The translations under genes were made by a program, and so were the position numbers. Positions 61,658 to 64,000 of a DNA stretch of 64,000 bases are shown here, in pieces. Numbering within the stretch: the first letter of the stretch is position 1; every line of letters begins with the position of its first letter. Source of the DNA: Mucilaginibacter sp. UR6-11 (GTDB lineage: Bacteria; Bacteroidota; Bacteroidia; Sphingobacteriales; Sphingobacteriaceae); contig NZ_JAJIWO010000002.1 of assembly GCF_020880695.1 (NCBI RefSeq), forward strand, positions 434,432-498,431. The letters are read 5' to 3'. The notes under the pieces were generated by a model. It made no database searches. It saw only the letters and a program-made list of their open reading frames with translations, and was not told the DNA's origin.

Positions 61658-61807
61658 TTATGCTATTTAAATATGCTACGGGCCGGTACCCGTAAAAACG
61701 TCCGAATTTCGGTAAAATTTATCAATTTATAACTGTAAAACCTAGTCTTTTAATACGCCGGTTTTATAATTATGCGAATATGCCAATAAAGCTTCAAACA
61801 CTTTAAC

Positions 61808-61815
61808 TATTTTTG
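61808..61815 (+). promoter_or_regulatory. -7 box upstream of the rdgB pair
   Basis: TATTTTTG fits TAnnTTTG, 16 bases before GTG 61832. The remaining gap from the SurA-like gene shows no other clear element. Confidence 0.4.
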
Positions 61816-61831
61816 GTTAAAATTTGTTAAA

Positions 61832-62392
61832 GTGAGAGCAGACAACCCCGCCGCGTTAAGGTTTATACTTCAGGACGATATCTACCTGTTACCAGGCGAC
61901 AAAACGCTTGCCGGGCCGGCCACAAGCCGCCCCGTTGCCGATGTGTTGCCTGAGGCCGCTTCACTGCCCCCTGCCGAACCTGTAAGCCACCCTGTTGTAC
62001 AAACGCCGGCGGTACAATTTAATTACCTGGGTAAAAACAAAAAAGCATTTTTAATTATCACACATTATACCGGGCACGATTTTATTGACGATGTGCATTT
62101 AACCGCACTCCAAAATATATTGAAACGTAAAGAGCATGAGCTAGATGATATCGCTATCTTTAATATGGCTAAAAACCGCAATGCCGCATTAGATGAACTG
62201 TTAAGTTATTTTAAACCCCAAAGGCTGCTGATCCTGGGCAAAGATGCTTTGCCCGCAAATATGGAGGCGTTAGCGCTTAACGAGCTTAAAGATGCCGGGG
62301 GATATACGGCACTATACAGCTTTAGCTTTGATGAAATGATGGACAGCACCGCACACAAAAAAGCTTTCTGGGATCAAATGAAAAATTTGTAA
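61832..62392 (+). CDS. Conserved-type hypothetical protein upstream of rdgB
   Basis: 186 residues from GTG 61832; no better ATG is found near the start. I do not recognise a named family with certainty. The first 65 residues are Pro/Ala-rich and probably flexible. The C-terminal 120 form an alternating alpha/beta domain (KKAFLIITHYTGHDFIDDVHLTALQNIL ... LDDIAIFNM ... LDELLSYFKPQRLLILG). The region could be Rossmann-like, and similarity to DNA polymerase III psi-type folds cannot be excluded. It lies three bases before rdgB, so the two are likely coupled. Confidence 0.65.
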   Translation: MRADNPAALRFILQDDIYLLPGDKTLAGPATSRPVADVLPEAASLPPAEPVSHPVVQTPAVQFNYLGKNKKAFLIITHYTGHDFIDDVHLTALQNILKRKEHELDDIAIFNMAKNRNAALDELLSYFKPQRLLILGKDALPANMEALALNELKDAGGYTALYSFSFDEMMDSTAHKKAFWDQMKNL

Positions 62393-62395
62393 TAC

Positions 62396-62974
62396 ATGAA
62401 GCAATTAGTATTTGCAACCAACAACGCCCACAAGCTGGAAGAAGTTGAGGCTAAACTGGCCGGACGCATACAGTTATTAAGTTTTGACGATATTGATTGC
62501 CATGATGATATTGCCGAAACGGGTACCACCTTTCGTGACAATGCATCCATCAAAAGCCATTATATTTATGATAAATACCGGGTTAACTGCTTTGGTGATG
62601 ACAGCGGACTGGAGATAGACGCTTTAAACGGCGAGCCGGGTGTTTACTCGGCACGTTACGCCGGCCAGCAGGGTAATCACGCAGCAAATAATGCCCTGGT
62701 TTTAAAAAATTTGGCAGGCAAAGGAAATCGAAAAGCGCGTTTCCGGACGGTGATCTCTTTGATGTGGGAAGGCGCGGAATATTTTTTTGAAGGGATGGTT
62801 GAAGGGACCATTCGCGAAGAATTAAGCGGCACCGCCGGTTTTGGTTACGACCCGATTTTTCAGCCTGACGGTTATGATATCACCTTTGCCGAAATGACGC
62901 TGGCTGAAAAAAACAACATCAGTCACCGTGCTGCCGCGGTAGCGCAGCTGATAACGTTTTTAAACGCGCAATAA
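62396..62974 (+). CDS. rdgB: XTP/dITP diphosphatase (RdgB/HAM1 family)
   Basis: 192 residues with the full family pattern: FATNNAHKLEEVEAKL at the N-terminus, DDSGLEIDALNGEPGVYSARYAG (catalytic Asp region), FFEGMVEGTI, GTAGFGYDPIFQPDG and the closing SHRAAAV. It removes non-canonical purine nucleoside triphosphates such as dITP and XTP, preventing mutagenic incorporation. Cytoplasmic, normal length. It begins three bases after the hypothetical gene's stop and converges on the OstA-like gene. Confidence 0.95.
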   Translation: MKQLVFATNNAHKLEEVEAKLAGRIQLLSFDDIDCHDDIAETGTTFRDNASIKSHYIYDKYRVNCFGDDSGLEIDALNGEPGVYSARYAGQQGNHAANNALVLKNLAGKGNRKARFRTVISLMWEGAEYFFEGMVEGTIREELSGTAGFGYDPIFQPDGYDITFAEMTLAEKNNISHRAAAVAQLITFLNAQ

Positions 62975-62982
62975 TCCTTTTA

Positions 62983-64000
62983 TTAGGGTTTTAAAATGAT
63001 GGATTTCCGCACTGCCGGTGCCGTGTCCTTTTTCACGCTGTCCTTACCCGTTTTTGGTATTGCCGGCGGCTTGGCCAATGTATCACGCTTTAAGTTAATT
63101 ACGCCCGGCCTGGTAAGGCTATCCGTGTGTATTTTAAGATTAGCCGGTTTACCGGACGTGTCTTTACCGGCTTTAAGGTCTGCCGGTTTTTTAAGCGGGG
63201 CCTTGCCCGGTTTGGAAGCGGCGGCGCCGGCTTTTGCAGGCGGCTTTGGGGCAACAGCTTTTTTGCTGTGGTACGATGATAAAACAGACTCTTTGGATAC
63301 CGGCCGGTCCTTTGGTTTCCAGATAAACCCTTTCAGGATCTTGTCGTCTTCTTTTACCTTCCCTATCGGCATCCCCCGGGCTTCGTATTTTTCTACAAAA
63401 GAGTTATTTGCCAGTTCGCCGTTTTCAAAATTAAAATAAGCTTTACCGCTCACCGTCCTTGACATATCTGTTACGATATTTTTTACCGTATCGCGCTTAA
63501 AATAAATGGTTTCGGCATTGCCGATAATTGCAAACGAATTTAATTTACCGTTTTTAAACGTGCCATGCATTCTCTTGCCGCCAAACTGATTGTAAAACGT
63601 AGAATCTTTCTTTTCAATATTTACAATGAAAGCCGCCGGGTACATATCCAGGTTATCCAGCTTTTTATTTTTCATTTGCAGGTTGATCGTATCACCCGAG
63701 AGTTGCGATGCCTGGGTCCAGATCATCGGGTTTACATACATCCGGATGGTTGAGTCGCTGCTGGCATAAAACATCGAGTCGGCCTTGGCCTGCAGGTCAG
63801 ATTTAAATATTTTGGTGTGGTTATAAGCCCTCACTATCCTGATCCTTGCCGTATCACTCAGGCCTTTTGGCGCCAATAGGGCCAGCGAATCGGCTGTTTT
63901 TTTACGCCGTAACGTATCCTGGGCCGTAGCTTTTGGTTTATCTCCTTTTTTAGGGGCGGCCGGTTTGGGTGGGGCAGGTTTTCCAAAATATTCGCGGCGG
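62983..64000 (-). CDS. OstA-like (LptA-domain) envelope protein, N-terminus beyond the window
   Basis: The frame is open to the right edge (it reads ...REYFGKPAPPKP...), so a start near 63876 is only an internal Leu codon and the gene continues beyond 64000. About 339 codons are visible. The central part has repeated short beta strands of the OstA/LptA type (KSDLQAKADSMFYASSDS; LDMYPAAFIVNIEKKDSTFYNQFGG; NAETIYFKRDTVKNIVTDM). The last 90 residues are a Lys/Pro/Ala-rich low-complexity tail. OstA-like proteins in Bacteroidota are about 550-600 residues and take part in lipopolysaccharide transport across the periplasm. The tail seems long for that role. Confidence 0.8.
   Translation of the reverse strand, partial: RREYFGKPAPPKPAAPKKGDKPKATAQDTLRRKKTADSLALLAPKGLSDTARIRIVRAYNHTKIFKSDLQAKADSMFYASSDSTIRMYVNPMIWTQASQLSGDTINLQMKNKKLDNLDMYPAAFIVNIEKKDSTFYNQFGGKRMHGTFKNGKLNSFAIIGNAETIYFKRDTVKNIVTDMSRTVSGKAYFNFENGELANNSFVEKYEARGMPIGKVKEDDKILKGFIWKPKDRPVSKESVLSSYHSKKAVAPKPPAKAGAAASKPGKAPLKKPADLKAGKDTSGKPANLKIHTDSLTRPGVINLKRDTLAKPPAIPKTGKDSVKKDTAPAVRKSIILKP

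Overview
The window comes from a Bacteroidota genome, most likely a Sphingobacteriaceae member close to Mucilaginibacter or Pedobacter; the genus is inferred from gene content only. The signs are a type IX secretion (T9SS) adhesin with a gliding-motility-type C-terminal domain beside a PorP/SprF protein, Bacteroidota promoters (TTG ... TAnnTTTG), many secreted glycoside hydrolases (GH), bacillithiol synthesis (BshA), and the Bacteroidota-type DUF4242, DUF1543 and OstA-like proteins. No rRNA, tRNA, CRISPR array, insertion sequence or prophage is visible. No gene-free stretch exceeds 300 bases.

Layout. 1-3703: the end of a giant MBG-repeat T9SS adhesin, then PorP/SprF. 3773-19546: a glycan locus around an AraC regulator. 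On the minus strand lie AraC, GH95, GH36, a TPR membrane glycosyltransferase-like protein and GH76. On the plus strand lie galM, a sugar MFS transporter, a DUF5107-TPR protein and a HAD phosphatase. Both divergent promoters carry the same motif twice at 21-bp spacing, the probable AraC operator. 19556-27313: a GntR regulator and an operon with a GH92 remnant, class I aldolase, Gfo/Idh/MocA dehydrogenase, lyxose/mannose isomerase-like cupin, PfkB kinase and an FAD/Fe-S 2-hydroxyacid dehydrogenase. This looks like an uncharacterised ketose-1-phosphate type sugar pathway. 27375-35120: a two-component system and a CzcCBA-type divalent-metal efflux pump. 35363-41975: a second GntR regulator, a two-domain mannose-6-phosphate isomerase, an MFS sugar porter and a GH92 alpha-mannosidase. 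42249-51888: DUF1543, an FAD oxidoreductase, RICIN-GH76, DUF4242, BshA, a VOC protein, a GH3C/beta-lactamase fusion and an amidohydrolase. 52094-64000: housekeeping genes (mutL, two rhomboids, an EEP phosphatase, cysS, an NTF2-like protein, MoxR, SurA-like PPIase, a small unknown protein, rdgB and an OstA-like protein cut by the window edge).

How the parts work together. Three regulated sugar modules (AraC, GntR-1, GntR-2) process mannose-, galactose- and fucose-containing glycans. Secreted hydrolases release monosaccharides, MFS porters rather than SusC/SusD import them, and GalM, PMI, the lyxose-isomerase-like cupin, PfkB and the aldolase feed them to central metabolism. The most informative regulatory observations are the shared 21-bp-spaced AraC motif, the GntR palindrome lying over a complete promoter, and several -7 boxes placed so close to ATG codons that the mRNAs should be leaderless.
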